Shown piece after piece: positions 38,448 through 48,419 of a stretch of 64,000 nt of DNA. Origin of the DNA: Bacteriovoracaceae bacterium (GTDB taxonomy: Bacteria; Bdellovibrionota; Bacteriovoracia; Bacteriovoracales; Bacteriovoracaceae). A program made the translations under genes and the position numbers. The stretch covers positions 1 through 64,000 of the forward strand of contig CANEUH010000011.1 of assembly GCA_947441615.1 (NCBI GenBank), written 5' to 3'. Within the stretch, counting starts at the first letter, position 1. Every line of letters begins with the position of its first letter. Below the pieces are notes generated by a model, which had not been told where the DNA came from, ran no database searches, and worked only from the letters and a program-made list of their open reading frames with translations.

Positions 38448-39282
38448 TTAAAAGTACTGGATACCATGACATCATCGCCCAAAAGAAAAGTCCCACATCC
38501 ATAGTGAGTGCAATAAATAGATGAAAAAAGAATCCCAAGAAGAGGAGACCCCTCCTGAAACGAGTGAAGGCAATAAAAACAAAGCTCATCTCAAAGACAA
38601 GAGTCATATAAGTAAGAACCTTACTTATTGCCGGATTTTTTATGATGTTAACCAAAAAATTATCTCGCCCTAGATAAGGCCAGTTTAAAATATCTGAAAC
38701 CGCACTACCTTTTATCCAAAAAGGATCGGGTATCTTTTTGATTCCAGCAAAAAAATAGTAAAGTGAAAGATAGACTAGAAGTGACTGAAGAATGAGGCGA
38801 CTCTCCCTAATTTTTAATTCTGGAAACATATCTCTACGTTTTTTCAGTGCCCAATGATTTTCAATCGGAAGAAAAAGAGTCAGTATGAGTAAAAGATTAC
38901 TGAGCTGCTGAGGCTCGTGAAGGATAAAAGGATTCGCGGCATGAAATCCAAGATGAATGGGTAAAAGGATTATGAGCGCCCATTTTGCATAAAAACCCAA
39001 GGTGTACGCCATTAACATAAGAAAAGAGACGGCAAACAGCAAAACAAGAATCATTTGCGAATCATGAAAATAAAAAAGCCAAGATTTAGGGTAAAAAGTA
39101 AAAGCTTCTGGTGAAACAAATCCGTCCGACAGAAAGAATTTTCCAAAATTAGGAATAATCACTGTAATGTAATAGATAAGAATCCCTAAACCATTAAGGA
39201 TTCTTGTTAAATCAAAAATTTCATTATCAGAAAAATCTCTATAAAGGACATTCCTGAATTTTATTAAAGTCGTATCGAGCAT
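38431..39282 (-). CDS. HTTM-domain membrane protein
   Basis: LTRILNGLGILIYYITVIIPNF...FYFHDSQ...HAANPFILHEPQQLSNLLLILTLFLPIENHWALKKRR HTTM-like pattern; start 39282 preferred. Confidence 0.75.
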   Translation of the reverse strand: MLDTTLIKFRNVLYRDFSDNEIFDLTRILNGLGILIYYITVIIPNFGKFFLSDGFVSPEAFTFYPKSWLFYFHDSQMILVLLFAVSFLMLMAYTLGFYAKWALIILLPIHLGFHAANPFILHEPQQLSNLLLILTLFLPIENHWALKKRRDMFPELKIRESRLILQSLLVYLSLYYFFAGIKKIPDPFWIKGSAVSDILNWPYLGRDNFLVNIIKNPAISKVLTYMTLVFEMSFVFIAFTRFRRGLLFLGFFFHLFIALTMDVGLFFWAMMSWYPVLLIKPRR

Positions 39283-39688
39283 GCTCTTTCTCTGTCCACA
39301 AAAAGAAACTAGAAACCTTGTCATCTGTTAAAGTTGTCAATGAACTACATAAGTATGCCCTTCCTTCTGGCATATCACCACCGTACCCCAAGATTTCATA
39401 ATAAAGAATTATTGGTAATTTATGGTAATAGAGATCTAACTCTCTGGGATAGACATCTCGCACTTTACCGTTTTTTAAAAATATCCTTAAACCAAGATTA
39501 GTCTTGTAAATAGGAAAATCTTCCGAATCCGACATCATCGACATATCTGTCGTTATGGGAGTCATCGAGACGTCGATGCCCAAAATCCTTAAAGGAACAA
39601 AAACTAAATCTGAGAGAGGATTTGAAAAAGGAAACCCAACAGAGAGGACACTCAGAAATAAAAAAATGATAAAAATGAGTCTATACAT
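39239..39688 (-). CDS. single-TM exported protein, partner of the HTTM gene
   Basis: Start MYRLIFIIFLFLSVLSVG at 39688; the longer track start lies in a terminator. Confidence 0.6.
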   Translation of the reverse strand: MYRLIFIIFLFLSVLSVGFPFSNPLSDLVFVPLRILGIDVSMTPITTDMSMMSDSEDFPIYKTNLGLRIFLKNGKVRDVYPRELDLYYHKLPIILYYEILGYGGDMPEGRAYLCSSLTTLTDDKVSSFFLWTEKEHARYDFNKIQECPL

Positions 39689-39690
39689 AG

Positions 39691-39718
39691 AAAAAAAAGG
39701 CCCCTTAGAAGGGGCCCT
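39691..39718 (-). terminator. terminator of the topoisomerase operon
   Basis: ggcccc-ttagaa-ggggcc stem, then eight T on the minus strand. Confidence 0.9.
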
Positions 39719-39721
39719 CAA

Positions 39722-41152
39722 TTATTGCTTTGTTTTCGGTTGCGTTGTTTTTGCCTTATGAAAATTTCTTTTCTTCTCGGCCTCTTTCTCATTCATGATC
39801 GCTGATAGTTTTTTTCCAGTATCTTCAAGTTCTTCGATAAGCTTTTTCTTGATTTGCTCAGGGGACTTAAGAACTTTTCTAAAATCATTCAATGCTGTCG
39901 TTTCTTCTTTAATAAGAAGCTGTCTTTTGTCGACCTCTTCTTTTGTCATACGGTAGATCGCCATATCAGCTAAGTATTCAGCGTAAGTAAACTTCTGCTT
40001 TGTTAGGTAGTCTATATAATCCTTACGATTCGCCTTTTTTTCAGCAATCGCATAATGCTTTTCTTTAATAAAGCGAATGATCTCATTGTTTTTTGTGAGC
40101 CTATCTTCATAATCTTTAATAAGAAGTTCATACCGGCGCTTAGTGATAGCAAGTCTTTGGACGGTAAAGACCTCGAGAATCTCTTCTACGGTGTGGAAAA
40201 CCTTCACACCTTTTTCAGTAATGAGTGTGTAGTTCGGAACAATAGAACTAGAAACTCCCATCACCTTCTCTACTTCTTGAAGCTCAGGAGTCTGCCCTCT
40301 TTTAAAAATAAGCTCAATGTTAATAACGTTATCTACTGAAGAGTCGATGTAATCTTTCAAGAAATCGTTATCCATATGCTTATTAAGATGACGATAAATC
40401 TTTTGAGCATCATAACCTTTTGGCACTTCAGTGATAAAGATTTTCTCACCAACTTGCTTAAAGCTCATTTTTGTAATGATTCTCGCCTTCTCATCTGTCT
40501 CAACTTTTTCAGTGTAATAGCGAAAGTAAGGCTTTATTTTTTTAATTTTTCCAGTTTCAACAAATGAGATCATCGATTTGATAATTTCATCGTGATTAAA
40601 ACTTGGAATAACAGAAGAGAATCCTGTTCCAATTCCTTCAGCTCCATTAAGAAGCATAATAGGAAGCTTCGGTAGAAGACCAACTGGCTCCATGACTTTT
40701 TCATCATAGTTTGGAACCATTTGAACCTGGTTCATATCATCAAAAAGAAGAAGCTCAGCAACCTTACCTAACTTACACTCAATGTATCGAGCGGCAGCTG
40801 CCTGGGTTTCCATCCTTTCACCAAAGTATCCCTTCTTATCAATCAAGGGATAATTATTAGAGAAGGTATAATCTTGGGCAAGGTTTACAATCGACTGCTC
40901 AACTGAGGCAGGGCCATGGGGGTGAAGAGTTAAGACTAAACCAGTAAGAGAACTTACTTTAATAAGACCCTTATTTGAATTTTTCCAAAGAGTGAAGAGG
41001 ATCCTTCTCTGAGAAGGCTTTAAACCATCTTGCAAATAAGGAATCGCTCGGTCCATCAAAGTATAGATTTGATAAGTTCTGTACTCTTCTTTAACCAGTG
41101 CCTCTAAAGGAACTGCCGCCATCGAATGTAGTGCTTGATTAGAATCTTTCAT
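39722..41152 (-). CDS. type IIA DNA topoisomerase subunit A (short form)
   Basis: LKPSQRRILFTLW, PHGPASVEQSIVNLAQDYTFSNNYPLID, AAARYIECKL (active-site Tyr), LPIMLLNGAEGIGTGFSSVIPSFNHDEI; 476 aa without a GyrA-type C-terminal domain. Confidence 0.93.
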   Translation of the reverse strand: MKDSNQALHSMAAVPLEALVKEEYRTYQIYTLMDRAIPYLQDGLKPSQRRILFTLWKNSNKGLIKVSSLTGLVLTLHPHGPASVEQSIVNLAQDYTFSNNYPLIDKKGYFGERMETQAAAARYIECKLGKVAELLLFDDMNQVQMVPNYDEKVMEPVGLLPKLPIMLLNGAEGIGTGFSSVIPSFNHDEIIKSMISFVETGKIKKIKPYFRYYTEKVETDEKARIITKMSFKQVGEKIFITEVPKGYDAQKIYRHLNKHMDNDFLKDYIDSSVDNVINIELIFKRGQTPELQEVEKVMGVSSSIVPNYTLITEKGVKVFHTVEEILEVFTVQRLAITKRRYELLIKDYEDRLTKNNEIIRFIKEKHYAIAEKKANRKDYIDYLTKQKFTYAEYLADMAIYRMTKEEVDKRQLLIKEETTALNDFRKVLKSPEQIKKKLIEELEDTGKKLSAIMNEKEAEKKRNFHKAKTTQPKTKQ

Positions 41153-41154
41153 AA

Positions 41155-43191
41155 TTATGCTCTGGCCTCACGTGCAGCTTTTTTCTTTTGTGCCTTTACT
41201 CCGGCAACAACGTTCGTTAAATCCACATCAATTTCATCAGAATCAATAAGAAGATCTTTTCTAAGCTGGGACTCTTTACCAAAACAGGTTTCAAGCATGT
41301 TTTTAGAAGCACCCATATCTTTTACCGAGATCTTGGTGAAATCTTTTCTATTAAGTACATGCTTAAAGGCTTCTTGGCTCATTTCTCCAAGTCCCTTGTT
41401 TCTCATGATCTCTTTAATTTTGACGTCTTTTCTATTTTTTAATTTCTCTAGCTCTGGTTCAGATTCACAATAGATAGTCCCTTTGTCGGTTACGACCTCA
41501 AACAAAGGAGCTTTTGCGATCTGGATCATGCCCATCTCAAACATTTCGGGCCAGAAAGTGAAAAAGAAGTTCGTTAATAGAGTGTTAATGTGCCCACCGT
41601 CAACATCGGAGTCGGCAAGGAAGACAATTTTAGAATAACGAAGTTCTTTTGGATCTGGTTTTTGTCCAATCGCTAAACCAATTGAACTCATGATATCGGC
41701 AAATTCTTGGTTCTCCAAAACTTCTTTAATTGAAGCTTGAGATACATTCATGGGCTTACCTTTTAGAGCAATCCCCCCTTGATAAAGCTTATCTCGAGCA
41801 GAACGTAATCCACCGATAGCTGAATCCCCTTCACAGATAAAAAGAGCGCATTTCGTTCGATCTTTTCTCTCATTGGCATCAAGAAGCTTTTCAACTCTTT
41901 GCTTCTTACCCTTCTTAGCAAGCTTAGAAGCATCTTTAAGATCCATCAAACGCTGACGGGACTTCGCTCTTTCCATAATATGATCAAGAAGCTCCTGATT
42001 TTTTCTCATGAACTTCGCCATGCCATCATTCATAAATGTTTCAAGGGCTTTCTCTAAAAGAGCATCTCTCACGAGTTTTCTCTTCGTTTGAGATTCAAAT
42101 CGAGGGTTCGGCATCACAATACCAATAATAAATGTCATACCAGCAAGGACGTCATTATCGACAAGAGTTAACTTATCTTTTTTTGCCGTACGTTCAAGTT
42201 TGTCTTTTACTGTATTTATATAGAGACGCTTAATCCGATCATGGTGAAAACCTCCGTCATAGGTAGGAGTTGAATTCACGAATGAGATCATTCTTTCTTT
42301 TTCGTCGGACCTTTTATCAAAAGTGACTGAAACATGAATGTCATATTTCGCTTTAACCTTGGCCCCTTTAATATTGGTGGTTTCGTAGGTATAGCCTTCA
42401 TCTCCAATTAATTGTGCTGAAGACGAATCAATTCTCTGGGCAAGCTCAAAAAGACCTTTCTTATAAAGATACTTTTCATCGTTAAAGTAAAAAGTTAATC
42501 CTGGGTTATTATAGGCAAGATCTATGATTCTTTTACGGAGAAGTTCTTTATCCACCACTTGGTTTTTATAAACTTCTTTGGCGAGAGTTAACTCAACCTT
42601 AACTCCAGAGGGACCTTTAAAAGGCTTTTCCTTCGTTTTCTTAATTTGAAGAGCTCCATCCAAGAATTCAAAAGTTTGCTCTTTTTTAGAGTTATAATGC
42701 CTAATGGTCGCCTTAAACATATCTGAAGTAAGGCACGTTGCAGAGGCCCCGAGACCATTTTGACCAAGAGTTCTATAGAGAAAGCCTTTCTCATCGACTT
42801 CTTCATCTTTGAATTTTGACCCCGTTCTAAACTCTGTATATACATCTTTAATTTTAGCTAAGGGAAAACCGATCCCGTTATCTTGAACAGTCACCACTTT
42901 TGCATCTGCCGAGAGATTGACATGAATCTCAGAAACGTGACCGCGGTAAAACTCATCAATACAATTATCTAGGATTTCTTCAATCGCTTTAGATTTTGCT
43001 TGGTGAAAATTAACTTTTTTAAAGTCTATCGAGTCTTTTGTGTAAACATAGGTATCAAGTTCTTCGATATCATTACTTCCGAAAACCAGTGTCACTCGGT
43101 TTCGGCAATGCCAACGTTGGTCTTTGCTTTCAATGATAGCTTCTTTGACCTTTGCGCTGCGGCGCTTAACTTCTTCGACGGCCATAGTCAA
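41155..43191 (-). CDS. type IIA DNA topoisomerase subunit B
   Basis: GHKL motif EEILDNCIDEF, DNGIGFP, LGQNGLGASATC; TOPRIM FICEGDSAIGGLRSARD and DSDVDGGHI. Confidence 0.94.
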   Translation of the reverse strand: MTMAVEEVKRRSAKVKEAIIESKDQRWHCRNRVTLVFGSNDIEELDTYVYTKDSIDFKKVNFHQAKSKAIEEILDNCIDEFYRGHVSEIHVNLSADAKVVTVQDNGIGFPLAKIKDVYTEFRTGSKFKDEEVDEKGFLYRTLGQNGLGASATCLTSDMFKATIRHYNSKKEQTFEFLDGALQIKKTKEKPFKGPSGVKVELTLAKEVYKNQVVDKELLRKRIIDLAYNNPGLTFYFNDEKYLYKKGLFELAQRIDSSSAQLIGDEGYTYETTNIKGAKVKAKYDIHVSVTFDKRSDEKERMISFVNSTPTYDGGFHHDRIKRLYINTVKDKLERTAKKDKLTLVDNDVLAGMTFIIGIVMPNPRFESQTKRKLVRDALLEKALETFMNDGMAKFMRKNQELLDHIMERAKSRQRLMDLKDASKLAKKGKKQRVEKLLDANERKDRTKCALFICEGDSAIGGLRSARDKLYQGGIALKGKPMNVSQASIKEVLENQEFADIMSSIGLAIGQKPDPKELRYSKIVFLADSDVDGGHINTLLTNFFFTFWPEMFEMGMIQIAKAPLFEVVTDKGTIYCESEPELEKLKNRKDVKIKEIMRNKGLGEMSQEAFKHVLNRKDFTKISVKDMGASKNMLETCFGKESQLRKDLLIDSDEIDVDLTNVVAGVKAQKKKAAREARA

Positions 43192-43264
43192 AAGCTCCTT
43201 TAAATTTGCTTACTGGAAAATCAATAGGATAAGATTAAGATCATCCAGAACAATAGGTCAACCA

Positions 43265-43900
43265 ATGAGATATCGATTTTTACTAATTTCTCTGAGTTTT
43301 TTATTTGTCTTTGGGGTTTATGCCCAAAACAAAATCAATCTACCCGTAAGCTTTGGTCAGTTAATTTCTCAAAAGCTTAAACCTTTTTTCTCTCCTTCTG
43401 AAGGGGAAAGAGAAGATTTATTAAAAGGTGAAGTCATATCAACAGGTAAAGTCCACTCTCCAACAAATAAGGAGCAGCAAATGTCTTTGTTTGTTGCTGG
43501 AGTTCACCCTCGAAATTGCACGAGGGCCATGAGAAAGCTCTCTCTTTATGAGAATTACAAAAACTACATGGATTTCATTAAATCCAGCCAATATGATGAA
43601 ATGTCTCAAAAATTTTCTTTTACGATTGATCACACCCTTCTGCCGTTTCCAATGATTGTGAGATTTAAAATCCCTAGGATTACTAAAGAAGGAACATATC
43701 CCTTCACATTTGAAGATGGATTTTTAAAAGACCTAAAGGGGACTGTGATTGTTCAGGATATTGGAAAATTTTGTATCCTTGGTCTTAAAACTGACTGGAG
43801 AGGTCCAGATACTCCTCTTCCAAATATAATTTTTGGAACATTTATTCAAACTGTCGGTAAACTTGGATTAGAGCATTTAATAAGAGTTTCCATCTTTTAA
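43265..43900 (+). CDS. secreted hypothetical protein
   Basis: Signal peptide MRYRFLLISLSFLFVFGVYAQ at 43265. Confidence 0.65.
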   Translation: MRYRFLLISLSFLFVFGVYAQNKINLPVSFGQLISQKLKPFFSPSEGEREDLLKGEVISTGKVHSPTNKEQQMSLFVAGVHPRNCTRAMRKLSLYENYKNYMDFIKSSQYDEMSQKFSFTIDHTLLPFPMIVRFKIPRITKEGTYPFTFEDGFLKDLKGTVIVQDIGKFCILGLKTDWRGPDTPLPNIIFGTFIQTVGKLGLEHLIRVSIF

Positions 43901-43938
43901 GTCTTTTCAAATAGTTTCGGCCCAATTAATCTCGACTC

Positions 43939-44376
43939 GTGCAAGTTTTAAGAATAAAAGCTATTGATACCCATCCCATTCGGCATAGAATGCTGCGACC
44001 TAATGGCACGCTTGAAGACTGTATCTTTCAAGGTGATAACGATGAACTCACTTTTCATCTAGGCGCGTTTGTTGAAAAAAAACTTGTTAGCGTTGCTTCA
44101 TTTTATTTTGAAAGAAGTGATCGCTTTTCAGATCAATACCAGTACCGCCTCCGGGGAATGGCAACACTTCCCGAATACCAAGGCCAGGGGTTATCCTCAT
44201 CGTTATTAAGAACAGCTTTTCCCGTCATTAAACAGAACCAATGCACCCTTCTTTGGTGTAACGCTAGAGAAAAGGCGATGGGTTTTTACATCAAGGTTGG
44301 CTTCGCTGCAACCGGAGACTTCTTCACAATTCCAAACATTGGAAAACATATCTTGATGTCTATTAAGATTGATTAG
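43939..44376 (+). CDS. GNAT-family acetyltransferase
   Basis: YRLRGMATLPEYQGQGLSSSLLRTAFPVIKQNQCTLLWCNAREKAMGFYIKVGF. Confidence 0.85.
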   Translation: MQVLRIKAIDTHPIRHRMLRPNGTLEDCIFQGDNDELTFHLGAFVEKKLVSVASFYFERSDRFSDQYQYRLRGMATLPEYQGQGLSSSLLRTAFPVIKQNQCTLLWCNAREKAMGFYIKVGFAATGDFFTIPNIGKHILMSIKID

Positions 44377-44401
44377 ATAATTAAAAAAATCTATCCTAAG
44401 G

Positions 44402-46153
44402 ATGAAAGTGTTTACTCATCACGATTATTTTCGTCTCGAGCTTGCGATGTCTCTTGCACCAGTTATTGAAAAAACCTTCAATTGTAAATTTCCATTTGAA
44501 AAAGTTTACGAGCTTTTTGGTGCCACACCATCTAAAGAGGCCGGGGATCTCGCCTTTCCACTTTTTATGATCGCAAAAGAAGCAAAAACAAACCCTGCTC
44601 AAGCTGCTAAGTTACTAGATGAGGCGGTTTCGACTCTTCCTGATTTTATTTTATCAAAAAAAGTCATGGGGCCATACTTAAACTTCTTTTTTGATTTTAA
44701 TAAGGTCTCGAATAATATTGTCCCTAAAATTTTGAGCGGGGAAACGTTTAAACAAAAATTAACTGAAAAAACTCCGCGAACCATGATTGAGTATTCTCAA
44801 CCCAATACCCACAAAGAGATGCACGTGGGACATATGAGAAACCTCTGCCTCGGAGATGCTCTTATTCGTCTACATCGTTATTGCGGCTTTGATATTGTCG
44901 CTTCAACTTTTCCTGGGGACGTTGGAACTCATGTGGCCAAATGTCTTTGGTATCTTAAGTATCACTATCAGGGAGAGATTCCAAAAATCAAGCGAGGCGC
45001 TTGGCTTGGATCCATGTATTCGACTGCTCATAATAAATTAGAGGCAGAACGAGGAACTCCACAAGAGACTGAGAATCGTGACAAACTCACCATGATTCTT
45101 AAGCAATTAGAGCAAAAATCTGGCGAGTTCTACGATCTCTGGGTTGAAACAAGACTGTGGTCAATTGACCTCATGAAAGAAGTTTACGATTGGGCCGGAG
45201 TGAAGTTTGATGTGTGGTACTGGGAATCAGAGGTTGATTCCGATTCAGTGAAGCTTGTTAAAGAGTATTTTAACAAGGGATTGTTCGTTGAGGATCAAGG
45301 TGCTATCGGTGTTAATCTTGAAGATTATAAACTCGGATTTTGTCTCCTCTTAAAAACAGATGGAAATGGTCTCTATGCGACTAAAGATATTGAGCTCGCA
45401 CGAAGAAAGTTTCAAGACTATCACATTGAAAAAAATATTTATATCGTTGATAAGAGGCAAGAGTATCACTTTAAGCAAGTTTTCAAAGTCTTAGAACTTA
45501 TGGGATTTGAAAATGCAAAGAAGTGTTTTCATCTTCAATATGACTTTGTTGAACTTCCGGATGGTGCTATGAGTTCAAGAAAAGGAAATATTATTCCTCT
45601 TCAGAGCTTAATCGATAATATGGTTCAAATGATTAAGGATCAGTATCTCGCTCGCTACAAAAATGAGTGGTCGAGTGATGAAGTTGAAAAAACCGCCCAG
45701 ATTGTTGCAAAGGGTGCCATTAAGTATGGAATGACTCGAATTGATCCAGCAAAGAAAATTGTTTTCGACATGCAGGAATGGCTTAAGCTAGATGGTGAAT
45801 CTGGCCCCTATATTCAATATGCCTATGCTCGAATTAATTCAATGGTTAATAAACTCGGAACTCCGATTGACTCAAGTCTTGTGATAGAGACTTCTCAGGA
45901 AAAAGAACTTATTTCTCAGTTGATGAACTACCATCATGTCGTACAACAAGCGACAGAGCACTATCGCCCTTCTCTTTTAACCAATTATCTTTATGATTTA
46001 GGCAGGGCCTTCAATAGTTTCTATGCCGAGTGCCCAGTGGGCACGGCCTCTGAGCCAATCAGATCGTCTCGTTTAAAAATGTCTAAGGCAACAGCATTAA
46101 CAATTAAGCATGGCCTTTCACTTTTAGGTATTGAGGCTCCAGAGAGAATGTAG
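44402..46153 (+). CDS. argS: arginyl-tRNA synthetase
   Basis: IEYSQPNTHKEMHVGHMRNLCLGDALIRLHR, FPGDVGTHVAK, GAMSSRKGNIIPLQSL. Confidence 0.96.
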   Translation: MKVFTHHDYFRLELAMSLAPVIEKTFNCKFPFEKVYELFGATPSKEAGDLAFPLFMIAKEAKTNPAQAAKLLDEAVSTLPDFILSKKVMGPYLNFFFDFNKVSNNIVPKILSGETFKQKLTEKTPRTMIEYSQPNTHKEMHVGHMRNLCLGDALIRLHRYCGFDIVASTFPGDVGTHVAKCLWYLKYHYQGEIPKIKRGAWLGSMYSTAHNKLEAERGTPQETENRDKLTMILKQLEQKSGEFYDLWVETRLWSIDLMKEVYDWAGVKFDVWYWESEVDSDSVKLVKEYFNKGLFVEDQGAIGVNLEDYKLGFCLLLKTDGNGLYATKDIELARRKFQDYHIEKNIYIVDKRQEYHFKQVFKVLELMGFENAKKCFHLQYDFVELPDGAMSSRKGNIIPLQSLIDNMVQMIKDQYLARYKNEWSSDEVEKTAQIVAKGAIKYGMTRIDPAKKIVFDMQEWLKLDGESGPYIQYAYARINSMVNKLGTPIDSSLVIETSQEKELISQLMNYHHVVQQATEHYRPSLLTNYLYDLGRAFNSFYAECPVGTASEPIRSSRLKMSKATALTIKHGLSLLGIEAPERM

Positions 46154-46717
46154 ATGAAAATTTCTATTCAAATAGAGCTTACAAAGACGGTTGATTTAGA
46201 AACGAAGAAAGAATCGGTGACCGTTGGTAGATCACCAGAGTCAGACTTAATCGTCCCTCATCCTTCAATATCTCGTAAGCACTGCCAAGTTGAAGTCATT
46301 GGAAACACCTTATTTATAACAGATCTAAATAGCTCAAACGGGACCTTTATCAATGGCATGAGGCTTATTCCAGACGAAAAGCATGGTTTAAAAGCGGGAG
46401 ACAAATTGGTCATTGGTAAACTTGACTCTAAAGTTTCCAATACAGACCCTGACCAATTCACAAGTTCGAAAATTAATGCACCCAAAACTGGCTCAAATAC
46501 TCAAACAGTAAATTTAAATCATATAGGTCAAAGCATTCCCGAAATTAACTTAGATCTCAATAAAGGATTCAAGATAACAGGTCCAAGAAATCCAGTTGCA
46601 GAAGAATACAAATTAAAAAGAAAGCCTAATAACAACACCCGAAATATCTACATTATCCTATTTGGCGTTGTTTCCGTTATCGTTGGTATCCTCATGTTCA
46701 TCGGACTAAGTAAGTAG
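46154..46717 (+). CDS. FHA-domain protein with C-terminal TM
   Basis: VTVGRSPESDLIVPHPSISRKHCQVEV...ITDLNSSNGTFING; C-terminal TM IYIILFGVVSVIVGILMFIGL. Confidence 0.92.
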   Translation: MKISIQIELTKTVDLETKKESVTVGRSPESDLIVPHPSISRKHCQVEVIGNTLFITDLNSSNGTFINGMRLIPDEKHGLKAGDKLVIGKLDSKVSNTDPDQFTSSKINAPKTGSNTQTVNLNHIGQSIPEINLDLNKGFKITGPRNPVAEEYKLKRKPNNNTRNIYIILFGVVSVIVGILMFIGLSK

Positions 46718-46756
46718 AACACTTGCAAATTAAGCATCTGCGGATATACTATAACC

Positions 46757-47428
46757 ATGCTCTTCACTCTTAAACTCATTTCAGGCGAAGTGGTTCAACA
46801 CAATGTTAAATCAGACATTGTGACAATTGGACGCTCTAAAAATTGTACCATCGTTGCGAACTATGAAGGGATTTCAAGGAATCATTGCCAAATAGATTTT
46901 CAAAATGGTGAGATTTTTGTGACAGATCTTGCTAGCACAAACGGTGTCTTTATTGATGGCACAAGATTAGAACCAAATATTAAGACCCAGTACCAAACAT
47001 ACCTGACTCTTTCAGCTGGATCCATTCAGTCTATTACAATTGAATTTGATGATAAAACAGGAATTCAAACTCAGAATCCCTATGGGTCACTCTCTAATGC
47101 CGGACAAAAGACTTCTCAACCTAAAGAAGAGACTCAATTAACCAAAACGACCGCCTATTCTACATCGCCAATGAGCACCGATTCTGAAATTAAAGTGAAA
47201 TCAAAAAAATCGACTACTCAAATCACTAGTTCAACCCAAGCATCAATCAAAATACCGAATAAGAAAAAAGAAAAGAAAAACTCACTTCTTACAAATATTG
47301 TGGCCGTGCTTTTACTTATTGGGGCGATTGCATGGTATGCAACGAAAAATGAACACACTGAAGAGATATCAACTCCCAAAGAAACGATCTCCCCCGTGGA
47401 AAATGAGAAAAATTTCGAACAATTCTAG
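46757..47428 (+). CDS. FHA-domain protein with near-C-terminal TM
   Basis: VTIGRSKNCTIVANYEGISRNHCQIDF...VTDLASTNGVFIDG; TM LLTNIVAVLLLIGAIAWYA. Confidence 0.92.
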   Translation: MLFTLKLISGEVVQHNVKSDIVTIGRSKNCTIVANYEGISRNHCQIDFQNGEIFVTDLASTNGVFIDGTRLEPNIKTQYQTYLTLSAGSIQSITIEFDDKTGIQTQNPYGSLSNAGQKTSQPKEETQLTKTTAYSTSPMSTDSEIKVKSKKSTTQITSSTQASIKIPNKKKEKKNSLLTNIVAVLLLIGAIAWYATKNEHTEEISTPKETISPVENEKNFEQF

Positions 47429-47778
47429 AAACTAACGTTTTTACTTCTCCATTCTTCTTTGACGCAAAATCTTTGCCCATGATGATGAGTTGTGAGAAAT
47501 AGTTTTCTTTGATTGCAGGATTCCTTCGTAGGAAATAATCCAATTGGGGAACAAGAATGAGTATAGACATCTAGCTTAAGTGAGTCTTCTTCTCGCTGAG
47601 ACTTGCAATTCGTAAAGTTCTCTTGTGTGACGCAGGTCCAGTGCTTTTCTAGGCAATCATAGATAAGAAATGGGCCAGATTCATATTTATCCGAAAGAAT
47701 ATTTTGGGCCTCACTCGCAAAAAGTGATGTTATACATCCAGAAATAAGAAAAACTAAAAGGATTCGAGGACTTACCAT
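47425..47778 (-). CDS. Cys-containing secreted hypothetical protein
   Basis: Signal peptide MVSPRILLVFLISGCITSLFAS; several Cys in the mature region. Confidence 0.5.
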   Translation of the reverse strand: MVSPRILLVFLISGCITSLFASEAQNILSDKYESGPFLIYDCLEKHWTCVTQENFTNCKSQREEDSLKLDVYTHSCSPIGLFPTKESCNQRKLFLTTHHHGQRFCVKEEWRSKNVSF

Positions 47779-47864
47779 ATCCTTCTTGTCGGTTTTTACA
47801 GGAATTACTTTAAGCTGAGGCCAGTAGGTTATAAAGATGAACAAAATCGGATAATTAAGTCTAA

Positions 47865-47923
47865 CTTAAATGTAGGTGAATTTTCGCCTTATTTAAGCTA
47901 AGATCCCAAAAAAAATGTAAGCT
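47865..47923 (+). promoter_or_regulatory. candidate operator region of the SUF/Rrf2 operon
   Basis: Inverted repeat cttaaat...atttaag (47865-47897) and repeated taagcta just upstream of the Rrf2 gene. Confidence 0.3.
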
Positions 47924-47939
47924 AATTTTAGGCCTATTT

Positions 47940-48419
47940 ATGATTAAAATTAATCGAAAAATTGAATACGCACTTATGGCGCTTAAGCTCATGAAGGAAA
48001 AAAATCTTTCAGAACTGACCACTGCAAGAGAAGTTTGTGATCGCTTTGAGACACCTTTTGATACCACATCAAAAGTTATGCAGCTCATGAATAATTGCGG
48101 CGTTCTCCTCTCTCATAAGGGAGTTAAAGGGGGCTACACATTGGCGCGGGATTTATCTGAGGTCAGCTACATGGAGCTCGTCGAATTAATTGAAGGAAAA
48201 AGCTTTATGATGGACTGTCACGAAGGCCCATGCGATCTCTACCATAAGTGCAATATCACTCAACCCATCAAAAGATTAAATGATTATTTAATCAATATAT
48301 TCAATTCAATTTCTCTAAATGAACTTTTGGCCGAAGATAACCTTCTGGCCCTAAAAAGAATACCTGAGAAAAAAGTTGATCATTGCCCTCTCATTGATAA
48401 CTCTAAGGCGAATTCATGA
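47940..48419 (+). CDS. Rrf2/IscR-family regulator
   Basis: [18 protein letters not shown] wHTH and [12 protein letters not shown] cysteine triad; overlaps sufB start. Confidence 0.9.
   Translation: MIKINRKIEYALMALKLMKEKNLSELTTAREVCDRFETPFDTTSKVMQLMNNCGVLLSHKGVKGGYTLARDLSEVSYMELVELIEGKSFMMDCHEGPCDLYHKCNITQPIKRLNDYLINIFNSISLNELLAEDNLLALKRIPEKKVDHCPLIDNSKANS

Noticed and set aside
43124-43264. N-terminal extension of the secreted protein at 43265
   Set aside because: Overlaps topoisomerase B start on the other strand and hides a clear signal peptide.
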